In this document: positions 7,844 through 17,018 of the stretch, in pieces
Position numbering within the stretch: position 1 is the first letter of the stretch
Layout: every line of letters starts with the position of its first letter
Position numbers and translations under genes: made by a program
DNA from: Bacillus sp. FJAT-28004
Lineage (GTDB): Bacteria > Bacillota > Bacilli > Paenibacillales > Paenibacillaceae
DNA: 64,000 nt
NCBI RefSeq assembly: GCF_001280845.1
Contig: NZ_LGHP01000003.1
Span: 124,547 to 188,546, forward strand
Direction: 5' to 3'
The notes under the pieces: generated by a model
The model's input: the letters and a program-made list of their open reading frames with translations, nothing else
What the model was told of the DNA's origin: nothing
Database searches by the model: none

Positions 7844-9429
7844 TGACTAGTTTTATAGACTGGGTAAAAAAGAATCCATTTTTGCTGCTTCTGTTTTTAA
7901 TGGGGGCTGCAGTTAGAATGGTATACGCGGGCTCCATTCCTGGCGGCTTGAATCAGGATGAGGCATCGATCGGCTATGAGGCCTATTCTATTCTTTATTA
8001 TGGAATCGATCGCAATGGCATATCGCTGCCCGTTCATTTGATAGCATGGGGAAGCGGACAAAACGCGCTTTATGCGTACTTATCTATGCCGTTTATCTAT
8101 TTATTTGGTTTATCTGAGTTGTCAGTTCGGATGGTTAGTATCCTATTTGGGCTGCTGGGCATGGTGTTATTTTATCTGATTGCAAATCAGTTATTTAAGA
8201 GAAAGCATGCAGCTGCGGCTGCAGCTTTTTTTATCGTCATATGCCCTTGGCATATTATGATGTCACGATGGGCGCTAGAGTCGAATATTTTTCCTACTCT
8301 GGTGCTGACCGCAGTGTTTTTCTTGTTCAAAGCGCTGCATCAGCCGAAATGGCTGATTGGCTTCACATTAACACTTGCCGCTTCACTTTATGCTTATGGT
8401 ACTGCCTATTTTTTTGTACCGGTTTTTGGAGCAGCTGTACTAACTCTACTCGTGGTCAGCAAGACGTTCAAGCTGCGAGTTCTGCTTTGGAATTGCGCAG
8501 TTCTCATAATACTTGCAGCACCAATCGGCTTGTTTGTTCTTATTAATCGGTATGGTATGGCGACGATTCAGTTTCTGTTCTCTATTCCAAAACTAACCGT
8601 TCCCCGTGTAGAGCAAGTATCTACCGCTTTCGAAGGTCATATTTTTTCAACGTTTGCAGACCATTTCAAATCATTTTTGCAAATGTATCTGACTCAAAAT
8701 GATGGTTTGCTGTGGAATGCTATCCCTAAATTCGGATATATGTACCCGTTAGCCTTGCCGCTTATCGGTATTGGCATCCTATACGGTGTTATGAAATTGA
8801 TTAAGCATTTCCGTATCGAGACTGCTGTAATAGCGATTTGGTTCGGAACGGCTGTACTAATGACACTGATTACAGACGTGAACATCAATCGTATTAATAT
8901 TATTTTTTATCCGACGGTATACTTGGCAGTTGCAGGCTTAATGTGGCTGCACAAGCGGGTTAAATACGCTTTCCCTATAGTTATAGCGGCGTTCTCAATT
9001 TTCTTTGTTTTCTTCTGTGCTAACTACTTCACTACTTATGCGAAGCAAATAAGCCCGCTTTTCTATGAGTCATTTGGAGAAGCTATACAGTACGCATCAG
9101 ATGAAACGGAAGGCAATATCTATGTGACGGATCAAGTGATGATGCCTTATATTTATGTATTATTTTATGAAAAAATCGATCCAGAACAGTTTATAAGAAC
9201 AGTCGACTATATAAATCCGGGTGAGCCCTTTCAGTTTGTTCGATCGTTTGGCAGATACTATTTTGAGAAGCCTGAGCTGAGGACAAACGAGGAGGCCGCT
9301 TATATTTTCAAGAATAGTGACTCTATTCCGGGTGAGGATTCAGGCTATAAGATTAAAAGATTTAAACATTATACGGTCGTGAGCGGTACAGGAACGATTC
9401 CGGCTCCGAAGGTTAATGAATCATTTTAG
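7843..9429 (+). CDS. GT-C (GT39/ArnT-like) membrane glycosyltransferase
   Basis: 528 residues, mostly transmembrane in the first 400 and a soluble C-terminal part. The first extracellular loop has GGLNQDEASIGYEAY, the conserved Asp-Glu-containing loop of protein mannosyltransferase/ArnT-like enzymes that use lipid-phosphate-linked sugars. Expected role: transfer of a sugar from a polyprenyl-phosphate donor to an outside acceptor (wall polymer, lipid or protein). Its ATG overlaps the stop of the preceding transporter, so the two are made together, which hints that the transporter may serve envelope glycan assembly rather than nutrition. The precise acceptor cannot be inferred. Confidence 0.78.
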   Translation: MTSFIDWVKKNPFLLLLFLMGAAVRMVYAGSIPGGLNQDEASIGYEAYSILYYGIDRNGISLPVHLIAWGSGQNALYAYLSMPFIYLFGLSELSVRMVSILFGLLGMVLFYLIANQLFKRKHAAAAAAFFIVICPWHIMMSRWALESNIFPTLVLTAVFFLFKALHQPKWLIGFTLTLAASLYAYGTAYFFVPVFGAAVLTLLVVSKTFKLRVLLWNCAVLIILAAPIGLFVLINRYGMATIQFLFSIPKLTVPRVEQVSTAFEGHIFSTFADHFKSFLQMYLTQNDGLLWNAIPKFGYMYPLALPLIGIGILYGVMKLIKHFRIETAVIAIWFGTAVLMTLITDVNINRINIIFYPTVYLAVAGLMWLHKRVKYAFPIVIAAFSIFFVFFCANYFTTYAKQISPLFYESFGEAIQYASDETEGNIYVTDQVMMPYIYVLFYEKIDPEQFIRTVDYINPGEPFQFVRSFGRYYFEKPELRTNEEAAYIFKNSDSIPGEDSGYKIKRFKHYTVVSGTGTIPAPKVNESF

Positions 9430-9531
9430 GCACGAACTGGAGTCTTTGATTGAATGCGAAATTCATATTGCAGATTGTGATCGTTCGCTGTAAATGCGAA
9501 ACGAATAGTTAGAATGATAGATTAATAGATC

Positions 9532-9571
9532 AAAGCAGCCCGCCCTCTGACGAGGAGTAAGCTGCTTTTTT
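9532..9571 (+). terminator. Rho-independent terminator
   Basis: Stem AAAGCAGC (9532-9539) with GCTGCTTT (9561-9568) with an inner CCCTC/GAGG pairing, followed by T7. It closes the transporter-glycosyltransferase pair and separates it from the two-component locus. Confidence 0.85.
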
Positions 9572-9772
9572 GTTTTATAATGTCCTTTCCTCTCATTCGG
9601 AAAACTAGTTTAATCAAAATTGAGACATAACGTTCTTTAAAAGAAGAGCTTTGTTCTTTCATGCTCAAATTACTTCATTACAGGAATTGCTTTTTATATG
9701 TCGAAAAGATTAAAAGCATTTCAACAAATTTCGAAAAAAGCTGGGATGATCTCGACTGAAAGGAGCAGAACT

Positions 9773-11506
9773 TTGAAGAAACTTAAAATGCTGTCTCGCT
9801 TGCACGTCTATCAAAGGGTAATCATCGTATTTATGGTGATGATGATTCCGGTTTATCTGATTAATCTATGGATGAATATGTCAGGGCTCTCGCTTATGAA
9901 ACAAGGATTTGCTAATTCAAGCTTGACGAATGTTACGTTTTATTCCAGTCAGTTGGATGATCAAATTGCGTTTGTCCGTAAACAGCAGCTGCATCTTTTG
10001 AACGACTCTGACTTAGAAAAGTTGAATTTTCTTGGTGAACAGCTAAATGAATTTGAAGATTTTCAATTAGTAAATCGGATCGAAGAACGGCTGCTAACCA
10101 TTCAAGACTCTAGCGATTTTCTTGTAAATGTAGGAGCATATGTGAAAACCCTCGGCAGAACGATTTCAACGCAGAATGGTGTTATGAAGGTAGCTAAAAA
10201 TTCTGAATTTTCCACTATATCGAGTTTTAGTACCAAGCAGCCTGCACAGCCATTCTATTTTGAAGATGAAAAAATGCTCTTTATCGAATCCAGAAACAAC
10301 GGCAATATCATTGTGTATATGGAGCTCTCCATCCCGAAACTTAAGGAGACGCTTTTAAAGCTTGTTGAGCACTCTCAGGATTCTGGCGCTTTGCTGGCAG
10401 ATGAAGAGTTCGATGACGTTATATCGGTGAAAGCTAAAGATCCGGTAATGGGATATATTAAAGCAACTAAAGCGCTTAATGAACCTGAACAAACGATGGA
10501 CTTTACTATGGTTAAGGTTGAGAGTCAAAACTATATGATCACTAGTACGGATATTCGAGTCCTTGGATTGACGTTATACACTTATATGAATGAGAGCGAA
10601 GTGATCAAACCTCTCAAAAAATTCAACTTCTGGTTAATCCTCTTTTCCTTCGTATCGATAGCAATCGTTATCATGTTTTCCTTTTCAGTAAATTTGATGA
10701 TCCACAAGCCTATAAATAAGCTAATCCAAGCGTTTAAAAGATTAGAGACAGACAACCTGATCGTCTCCCTTCGAAATCAGCAGCACGATAATGAATTTGG
10801 CTATTTGTACCGTAATTTTGACCAGATGGTCGATAAGCTGAGGCAATCGATCAATGAGAATTATGAGCAAAAAATCGCTCTTCAGCAATCCGAGCTGAAA
10901 CAGCTGCAGTCGCAGATCAATCCTCACTTTCTGTATAACAGTTTTTTTAATCTCTATATGATTTGCCGGAGCGGCGATATGGAAAGCTCTGCGACATTAG
11001 CACAAAAGCTTGGAGGATATTACCAATTCATTACGCGCAGTGGGAAGGATTCGGTACCTTTCGTGGAGGAGTATCAGCATGCGCTTGACTACTGTGAAAT
11101 TCAAAGCATCCGCTTCTCAAATCGGATCATTGTGGAAGCGACTGAGCTGCCCGAGGCCGCTAAATCGATTGAGGTTCCTCGTTTGATCGTCCAGCCGCTT
11201 GTTGAAAATGCCTTTGAACACGCCTTCGAAAATGGGATGCGGCGTGGGAACGTAAGAATGGAAACGACTTTTCAGGATAACCATTTGTCCATTGTTGTGG
11301 AGGACGACGGCAACGCGATCACGGACGAATCGCTTTTTGAACTTCGAAAAAAACTAAATATTGCCTCATCTATTCCTGAAAAAACGGGACTGATTAACGT
11401 CGGCCGAAGGATTCAGCTTCAATTTGGGGAACGAAGCGGCGTTTTTGTTTCCCGCAGTACATTGGGCGGTTTAAAAGCAGAGATCAGCATTTACTTTGAC
11501 ATTTAA
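9773..11506 (+). CDS. YesM-type sensor histidine kinase
   Basis: About 577 residues: an N-terminal membrane helix (VIIVFMVMMIPVYLI), a large extracytoplasmic sensor region, a second helix near residue 290, then HAMP, His_kinase and HATPase domains. The phospho-acceptor box is INPHFLYNSFF with H385, and the N-box LVENAFEHAFENG follows. This is the family that senses extracellular carbohydrate or its binding protein and drives the adjacent AraC-type regulator. The longest frame starts at ATG 9698 without a ribosome site; TTG at 9773 has AAAGGAG seven bases upstream and begins right before the membrane helix, so it is preferred. Next gene begins 13 bases on. Confidence 0.9.
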   Translation: MKKLKMLSRLHVYQRVIIVFMVMMIPVYLINLWMNMSGLSLMKQGFANSSLTNVTFYSSQLDDQIAFVRKQQLHLLNDSDLEKLNFLGEQLNEFEDFQLVNRIEERLLTIQDSSDFLVNVGAYVKTLGRTISTQNGVMKVAKNSEFSTISSFSTKQPAQPFYFEDEKMLFIESRNNGNIIVYMELSIPKLKETLLKLVEHSQDSGALLADEEFDDVISVKAKDPVMGYIKATKALNEPEQTMDFTMVKVESQNYMITSTDIRVLGLTLYTYMNESEVIKPLKKFNFWLILFSFVSIAIVIMFSFSVNLMIHKPINKLIQAFKRLETDNLIVSLRNQQHDNEFGYLYRNFDQMVDKLRQSINENYEQKIALQQSELKQLQSQINPHFLYNSFFNLYMICRSGDMESSATLAQKLGGYYQFITRSGKDSVPFVEEYQHALDYCEIQSIRFSNRIIVEATELPEAAKSIEVPRLIVQPLVENAFEHAFENGMRRGNVRMETTFQDNHLSIVVEDDGNAITDESLFELRKKLNIASSIPEKTGLINVGRRIQLQFGERSGVFVSRSTLGGLKAEISIYFDI

Positions 11507-11519
11507 GGAGATGGGATAA

Positions 11520-13205
11520 ATGTATCGATTATTGATTGTTGACGACGAGCCTTCCATTGTAGACGGATTGCTGCAGCATTTCCAGGATAATGTAGAATGG
11601 GAGCTCGACATATGCAAAGCTTATTCGGCGCTCGAGGCGTTGGAAATTGCAAAGAAAACAAAGATAGATCTGCTTATCAGCGATATCCGGATGCCTGGTA
11701 AAAGCGGGCTGCAGCTTGTCGATGATGTATTGTTTTATTGGCCTTCCTGCAGGGTTATTCTGTTAACCGGACATAGTGAGTTTGATTATGCTTATAAAGC
11801 GATTCAGAAAAATGTGGACAGCTATATTTTGAAAATGGAAGGAATGGAGGTTATTCATCAAACGGTAAGCACAGCGATTAACAAACTTGATGAGGAACAC
11901 CGAAATCGGAATATGCTGGAGAGGGCCAGCTTGAAGCTAACGGTGGCAGAGCCTTTATTAAAAAAAGAATTTTTTGAAGCACTGCTGACAGGGGATAATG
12001 CCGCAAATGTTTGGCGCAGCGAATGGTATGAGGGGCTTTCTCTGCGAATCGAGCTTGGAAGGCCATTAATGATTATTGCGGGAAAAGTGGATCTATGGGA
12101 AGAAAAAACTACTTATATAAAAAAAATGGAACTCTTTTATTCTGTTCAGAGCCTATTTTCTGAGCATCTGCCTTTGCAAATCAAAGCGGAAACAGTCATC
12201 CATGACCGCAGTGAGCTGGTATGGTTTGTACAACCTGACGTGGCTGCTGATAAATTTAACGAAGAGAGCGGCGCAACGGACTGGCAGGCGCTGGTCTTTT
12301 ATTTGAAGGGGATGCTGGAACCGATACAAAACAGCTGCCGCAATGAACTCGGAATTCCGGTATCGTTTGTCGTCGGTAAGGGAGCCGTCGAATGGAATGG
12401 AATTGGACAAACGTTTGATTTGGTAAAAGCGGCTTTCAAGCAACGGGCCGTATTCGGACCGGCAATGGCAATCATCGATCTCGATAAGTCCGACGAATGG
12501 TTCAAGGGGGAAACAAGAAAGTCCGCCGTACCTCCAGCGGTTGAGTTCAATAAAAAACTTAAGGTGTTAGAAAAACTTCTTGATGAAGGGGACGAGAAGG
12601 AAGCGTCCGCTTTAACCTCCGAATTGGTTGGGAGGTTAAAGCAGGAGATAAATTCTAATTATATAGCCTTGATGGAGCGGTATTATAAGCTTCTGCTAGT
12701 CTATCTGTCTGCATTAAACAGCATGGATTGTTACGATAAATCGTTCCAAGACATCGGGGTAGCAAGTCTTTCGGTTATGGAGCCGGCAGCGGAATGGGAG
12801 ACAATCGAAAAGCAGTTGGACCGATTATGCGTATCGATCTGCCATATGAAAAAGGAGCAGGTGGAGAAAAGCGAGAATCAGATTGTGGAGCGAATTCATC
12901 GTTTCGTGAACGAAAATTTGGGAAATGATCTATCGCTTGCCCGCATTGCGGAAGTGGTTTATTTCAATCCATCCTATCTTTCCCGCTTTTATAAGCAGTT
13001 GACCAGACGTAATTTATCTGATTTCATCAATGAAACGAAAGCTGAGGCGGCGATGGACATGCTTATACACACGCAGTTGAAGGTGAATGAAATCGCCCTT
13101 AAGCTGGGGTTTGAGTCGCCTTCTTATTTCACATCCTTTTTCCGAAAAATGACCGGATCCACGCCTCAGGAGTATAGAGAGACCGCTATCATAAAAAGTA
13201 AATAG
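11520..13205 (+). CDS. YesN-type response regulator with AraC DNA-binding domain
   Basis: 561 residues. Receiver domain at 1-125 with the acidic pair at D8-D9-E10 (VDDEPS), phospho-acceptor D55 in ISDIRMPGKSG and LTGHSEFDYA; a long middle region; and a C-terminal double helix-turn-helix of the AraC/XylS type (about 455-555) ending in FESPSYFTSFFRKMTGSTPQEYR. Paired with the sensor kinase 13 bases upstream, it should activate the following binding-protein/permease/glycosidase genes when phosphorylated. A strong AAGGAGA ribosome site precedes the ATG. Its binding site is not recognisable by eye in the 99-base gap before the lipoprotein gene. Confidence 0.92.
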   Translation: MYRLLIVDDEPSIVDGLLQHFQDNVEWELDICKAYSALEALEIAKKTKIDLLISDIRMPGKSGLQLVDDVLFYWPSCRVILLTGHSEFDYAYKAIQKNVDSYILKMEGMEVIHQTVSTAINKLDEEHRNRNMLERASLKLTVAEPLLKKEFFEALLTGDNAANVWRSEWYEGLSLRIELGRPLMIIAGKVDLWEEKTTYIKKMELFYSVQSLFSEHLPLQIKAETVIHDRSELVWFVQPDVAADKFNEESGATDWQALVFYLKGMLEPIQNSCRNELGIPVSFVVGKGAVEWNGIGQTFDLVKAAFKQRAVFGPAMAIIDLDKSDEWFKGETRKSAVPPAVEFNKKLKVLEKLLDEGDEKEASALTSELVGRLKQEINSNYIALMERYYKLLLVYLSALNSMDCYDKSFQDIGVASLSVMEPAAEWETIEKQLDRLCVSICHMKKEQVEKSENQIVERIHRFVNENLGNDLSLARIAEVVYFNPSYLSRFYKQLTRRNLSDFINETKAEAAMDMLIHTQLKVNEIALKLGFESPSYFTSFFRKMTGSTPQEYRETAIIKSK

Positions 13206-13304
13206 AACAGAAGCATGTAAAGATCTTATTATTGTTCCGAAGTAATGGCCGGGATATGATTAATTTGTAAAGAAAACTGACACGCATTAAAGGGGAGGAA
13301 TAAC

Positions 13305-15020
13305 ATGAGGAGAAAGTTTGCTAGCTATGCACTAATCGCTTCAACCATTTTCACTTTTGTGGTTTTGCCTGCATGCAGCAACGGGGGGACTCCAAACAAC
13401 ACGGCCTCAGAACCGCCAGCAGGTGATACTCAAACGAATGAGGTAGAAAATTTTGATCCACTGGGCAAATATGATGAGCCTGTAACCGTTACCCAAGTCC
13501 TTTCATACCGCCCCCCGGAGGATACCGACGCCCTTCCTGGCGTCAAGCCTGAAACTAGCGGGTTTGTCAAAGATTTGAAAGAAATGCTGAACATTGATCT
13601 TAAGTATTTATGGTCTGTCCCTCAAGACCAATTTGATCAGAAGTTTAGCTTGTCGATCGCGTCAGGTGATCTGCCCGATGTCATGCAGGTCGATTTGACA
13701 ACCTTCGAGAAATTCCGGGAGCAGGGCATATTGGCTGACCTGACTGATGCTTATGAAAATTATGCATCTCCGGCATTGAAGAAAATCATCGAGAAGGACG
13801 ATCGTTTTGCGTTGAATTCCCTTACCTTCGACGGCAAACTGCTGGGCGTTACGGGAAGCGGAACGGGTGGGACGCAAATCGTATGGATTCGCAAAGACTG
13901 GCTTGACAACCTAAAGCTGCAGCCTCCTGCCACATTGGAAGAACTGGAAAAGGTGGCAGAGGCATTCGTTAAAGATGATCCAAACCTCAATGGCAAAGAT
14001 GATACTTACGGCGTAATACTAAACAAAAATATTTTTGGCTGGGGGTTTGATGCCAAAGGATTGTTCTACAGCCACGGTTCCTATCCGAACGCCTGGTTAA
14101 AAAGTCCTGACGGCAGCCTTGTATCTGGCAACATTCAGCCAGAAACAAAGAAAGCGTTATCAACCCTGCAATCATGGTACGGGAAAGGGATTTTGAATAA
14201 AGAGTTCATGCTGGCGGATGAAGACAAGATTAGTGAAGATATCGTGGTCGGCAAAGTAGGGATTTCATTTGGAGAATGGTGGTATCCGAACTGGCCGCTT
14301 AACCTGAACAAGGATAACGATCAGAAAGCAGACTGGATTCCGCTGCAGCTGCCATCTTTTGAAGGCAAACCGGGTAAGACTTTGAATCAAAGATCTATTA
14401 ACAGCATTTTGGTCGTCAATAAAAAGGCGAAGCATCCGGAAGCGGCGATCAAGATGGCCAATTACTTCCTTGAGACGAACAAAACCAAGTATACAGATAA
14501 AAAAAGTGTTGATTATAAAGGACCGTCCAACGGATACATTTATAATTGGTACACACCTAGATTTTATTATCCTGGCGTATTTGATCTGATAATGGAAACG
14601 GTCAGCGAAGCCGTGGAAGCGGGACAGGAAACACTTGATCTGCCTGAAGACTTCCCGAGCGCAGGCGAAGCACAGGCTGTTTTCGAAAACGCGAAGAAAT
14701 ATGCTGCAGATCCGACAGACAACGCAGCTTGGGGGATGTGGTTTAGCCGAGGAGCCAGAGACGGCGGAGTCGGTTTCTCCAAGAAGATTGTTGACGATGG
14801 AATGGTCGTATGGGATGAGTATTTCGGACCTCCTACACCAACAATGATCGAACGGAGTTCGTCGTTAGACAAGATGAGGGATGAAACGTTCATGAAGATC
14901 ATCGTAGGCTCCGCTCCTATTACCGATTTCGACAAATACGTTGAGGACTGGAAGAAGCTAGGCGGGAACGACATTACTGCCGAAGTGAATAAATGGTATA
15001 CCGAAAACGGAAATAAATAA
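13305..15020 (+). CDS. Carbohydrate ABC transporter solute-binding lipoprotein (LplA-like)
   Basis: 571 residues. A lipoprotein signal peptide ends in the lipobox LPAC (Cys near residue 25), then a low-complexity linker and a large type-1 extracellular binding domain of the LplA family, typical of Paenibacillus oligosaccharide importers. It would be anchored to the outer face of the membrane and deliver an oligosaccharide to the two permeases that follow. GGGGAGG precedes the ATG. No ATPase gene is in the locus, so a shared MsmX-like ATPase elsewhere is expected from known relatives. Ligand unknown; the GH123-type genes downstream are the only clue. Confidence 0.9.
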   Translation: MRRKFASYALIASTIFTFVVLPACSNGGTPNNTASEPPAGDTQTNEVENFDPLGKYDEPVTVTQVLSYRPPEDTDALPGVKPETSGFVKDLKEMLNIDLKYLWSVPQDQFDQKFSLSIASGDLPDVMQVDLTTFEKFREQGILADLTDAYENYASPALKKIIEKDDRFALNSLTFDGKLLGVTGSGTGGTQIVWIRKDWLDNLKLQPPATLEELEKVAEAFVKDDPNLNGKDDTYGVILNKNIFGWGFDAKGLFYSHGSYPNAWLKSPDGSLVSGNIQPETKKALSTLQSWYGKGILNKEFMLADEDKISEDIVVGKVGISFGEWWYPNWPLNLNKDNDQKADWIPLQLPSFEGKPGKTLNQRSINSILVVNKKAKHPEAAIKMANYFLETNKTKYTDKKSVDYKGPSNGYIYNWYTPRFYYPGVFDLIMETVSEAVEAGQETLDLPEDFPSAGEAQAVFENAKKYAADPTDNAAWGMWFSRGARDGGVGFSKKIVDDGMVVWDEYFGPPTPTMIERSSSLDKMRDETFMKIIVGSAPITDFDKYVEDWKKLGGNDITAEVNKWYTENGNK

Positions 15021-15040
15021 GGGCATGGTCATCGGAAGGC

Positions 15041-15085
15041 AAGGAGGGGGAAGCTACACAGCATCGTTCCCCTTCTTTTTTATTT
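15041..15085 (+). terminator. Intercistronic hairpin/attenuator after the binding-protein gene
   Basis: Arms at about 15041-15052 and 15066-15076 (GGGGGAA with TTCCCC) followed by a T-rich tract. Hairpins like this between a binding-protein gene and its permease genes usually lower downstream expression or stabilise the upstream mRNA, giving excess binding protein; here that is inference. Confidence 0.65.
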
Positions 15086-15118
15086 TAACATTCTATTGAA
15101 AATCGGAGGGCTCCGGAT

Positions 15119-16063
15119 GTGAAGCAAACGACAACGAACATCGGAAAGGTACCATTGACACTGCCTCAGAATCGCTGGAAATTGAAAAGAGAACTCCCTT
15201 TGCATCTTATGCTCATCCCCGGCGTTATTGTAACGCTGATCTATGCTTACGGACCGATGTTAGGGATCGTGATGGCATTTCAGAAGTTTCAACCAGCGCT
15301 CGGTTTTTTTAAATCCAAATGGATTGGTTTTAAAAATTTCAGTTATGTGTTTAACTTGCCTGATTTTAATCAGGTACTGTGGAATACCACTTTCATTTCC
15401 TTATTAAAAATTATTTTCGGCTTGGCTGTTCCTTTGATTTTGGCCTTATTGCTGAACGAGGTTGCGAAAAACTGGTTCAAGCGGATGATTCAGACGAGCA
15501 TCTTTTTACCTTTCTTTCTCTCTTGGGCCGTGCTAGGTGGAATTATGATCGAGCTTTTTTCGCTCAGCGGTCCCGTCAATGGCCTGCTGTCTTTCTTCGG
15601 CGTTGATCCGATCATGTTTATGGCGAGCAACAATTGGTTTGTTTCCATCATCATCGCATCCGACGTTTGGAAGGGCATGGGATACAACTTGATCATATTC
15701 CTGGCTGCCATTGTCAGCATTAACGTTAATCTCTATGAGGCTGCCGAGGTTGACGGAGCAGGCAGATGGAAACAGATGCTGCATATTACGCTGCCGGGAA
15801 TGTCTACGATTATTATCCTGATTTGCACATTGAGCTTGGGAGGCGTGCTGAATGCAGGATTTGATCAAATCTTGATTCTGTATAATCCGATCGTGTATGA
15901 GAAAGCCGATGTAATCGATACCTTTGTGTACCGACTTGGCTTGTTCGATCATCAATATGCGCCGGCTGCGGCTATTGGATTGTTCAAATCCGCTATTTCG
16001 GTCGTATTGGTATCGCTGTCTTACTACCTCGCATACAGATTCAGCAACTATAGAATATTCTAG
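15119..16063 (+). CDS. Carbohydrate ABC transporter permease (LplB-like)
   Basis: 314-residue permease with six predicted membrane helices. The EAA loop appears as YEAAEVDGAGRWKQMLHITLPG, the contact point for the ATPase, and the N-terminal part (LMLIPGVIVTLIYAYGPMLGI) matches LplB/YtcP partners. Start is GTG at 15119 with GGAGGG at 15105-15110. It forms the membrane channel together with the second permease 17 bases downstream. Confidence 0.92.
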   Translation: MKQTTTNIGKVPLTLPQNRWKLKRELPLHLMLIPGVIVTLIYAYGPMLGIVMAFQKFQPALGFFKSKWIGFKNFSYVFNLPDFNQVLWNTTFISLLKIIFGLAVPLILALLLNEVAKNWFKRMIQTSIFLPFFLSWAVLGGIMIELFSLSGPVNGLLSFFGVDPIMFMASNNWFVSIIIASDVWKGMGYNLIIFLAAIVSINVNLYEAAEVDGAGRWKQMLHITLPGMSTIIILICTLSLGGVLNAGFDQILILYNPIVYEKADVIDTFVYRLGLFDHQYAPAAAIGLFKSAISVVLVSLSYYLAYRFSNYRIF

Positions 16064-16080
16064 AAGGCGGGTGGAACCTA

Positions 16081-16968
16081 TTGCATTTCTATAAGCAGTC
16101 TGCCGGGAGGCAAATCTTCAATATTGTTAACCTATGTATTCTGACATTTATAACGTTTTTGTGCGTTGTTCCTTTCATCCATCTGCTTGCCGTATCGTTA
16201 AGCTCAAATGCGGCCGCATCAGCCGGCTCGGTAAAACTGTGGCCTATCGGATTTACGCTTGAAGCGTACGGTTTTCTCGGGCAGAAGCCTGAGTTTCTCC
16301 GTTCGCTTGGGATAACGTTGCAGCGGGTCGTCCTCGGAACGGCAATTAACATGTTCCTTGTCTTTATTACCGCGTATCCGCTTTCGAAGACATTTGAGCA
16401 ATTCCGTCATAGAGTCGTCTATGTTTGGTTTTTTGCGATTACGATGTTTTTTGGCGGCGGTCTCATTCCTACTTATATCGTCGTCAAAGAGACTGGTTTG
16501 ATGAACAGTATTTGGGCACTTATTATTCCCGGTGCGCTTAGTGTATGGAATGCCGTATTGATGCTTAATTTCTTCAGGGGAATTCCGAGAGAGATGGAAG
16601 AGGCCGCTTTGATCGACGGCGCCGGCCACTGGTCTATTCTTTGGAAAGTGTATTTGCCCGTGTCGCTGCCGTCCATTGCCACAATCGGCCTGTTTACGCT
16701 GGTTGGTCATTGGAACTCCTGGTTTGACGGTATATTGTACATGAATTCACCGGATAATTATCCGCTGCAAACCTATCTTTCAACGTTGGTAACGTCCATT
16801 AATATTAAAATGATTACGACCGAGGATATGTCGATGCTGCAAAATTTAAGCGAAAGAACGCTCAGGACAGCGCAAATATTTCTTGGCGCACTTCCGATTA
16901 TGCTGGTTTATCCTTTCCTGCAGCAATACTTTGTTAAGGGAATGACCATCGGCAGTGTTAAAGAGTAA
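16081..16968 (+). CDS. Carbohydrate ABC transporter permease (LplC-like)
   Basis: 295-residue permease, six predicted helices, EAA loop EEAALIDGAGHWSILWKVYLPVSLPS. It is the second half of the heterodimeric channel with the preceding gene. The start is TTG at 16081 (the preceding GGCGGGTGG is the ribosome site), not ATG. Length and the C-terminal FLQQYFVKGMTIGSVKE are normal for the YesQ/LplC group. Confidence 0.92.
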   Translation: MHFYKQSAGRQIFNIVNLCILTFITFLCVVPFIHLLAVSLSSNAAASAGSVKLWPIGFTLEAYGFLGQKPEFLRSLGITLQRVVLGTAINMFLVFITAYPLSKTFEQFRHRVVYVWFFAITMFFGGGLIPTYIVVKETGLMNSIWALIIPGALSVWNAVLMLNFFRGIPREMEEAALIDGAGHWSILWKVYLPVSLPSIATIGLFTLVGHWNSWFDGILYMNSPDNYPLQTYLSTLVTSINIKMITTEDMSMLQNLSERTLRTAQIFLGALPIMLVYPFLQQYFVKGMTIGSVKE

Positions 16969-17018
16969 GAGAACGTGAAGGATATTTCGCGCCGCTTTAG
17001 AGAGGAAGGGAAATAATT

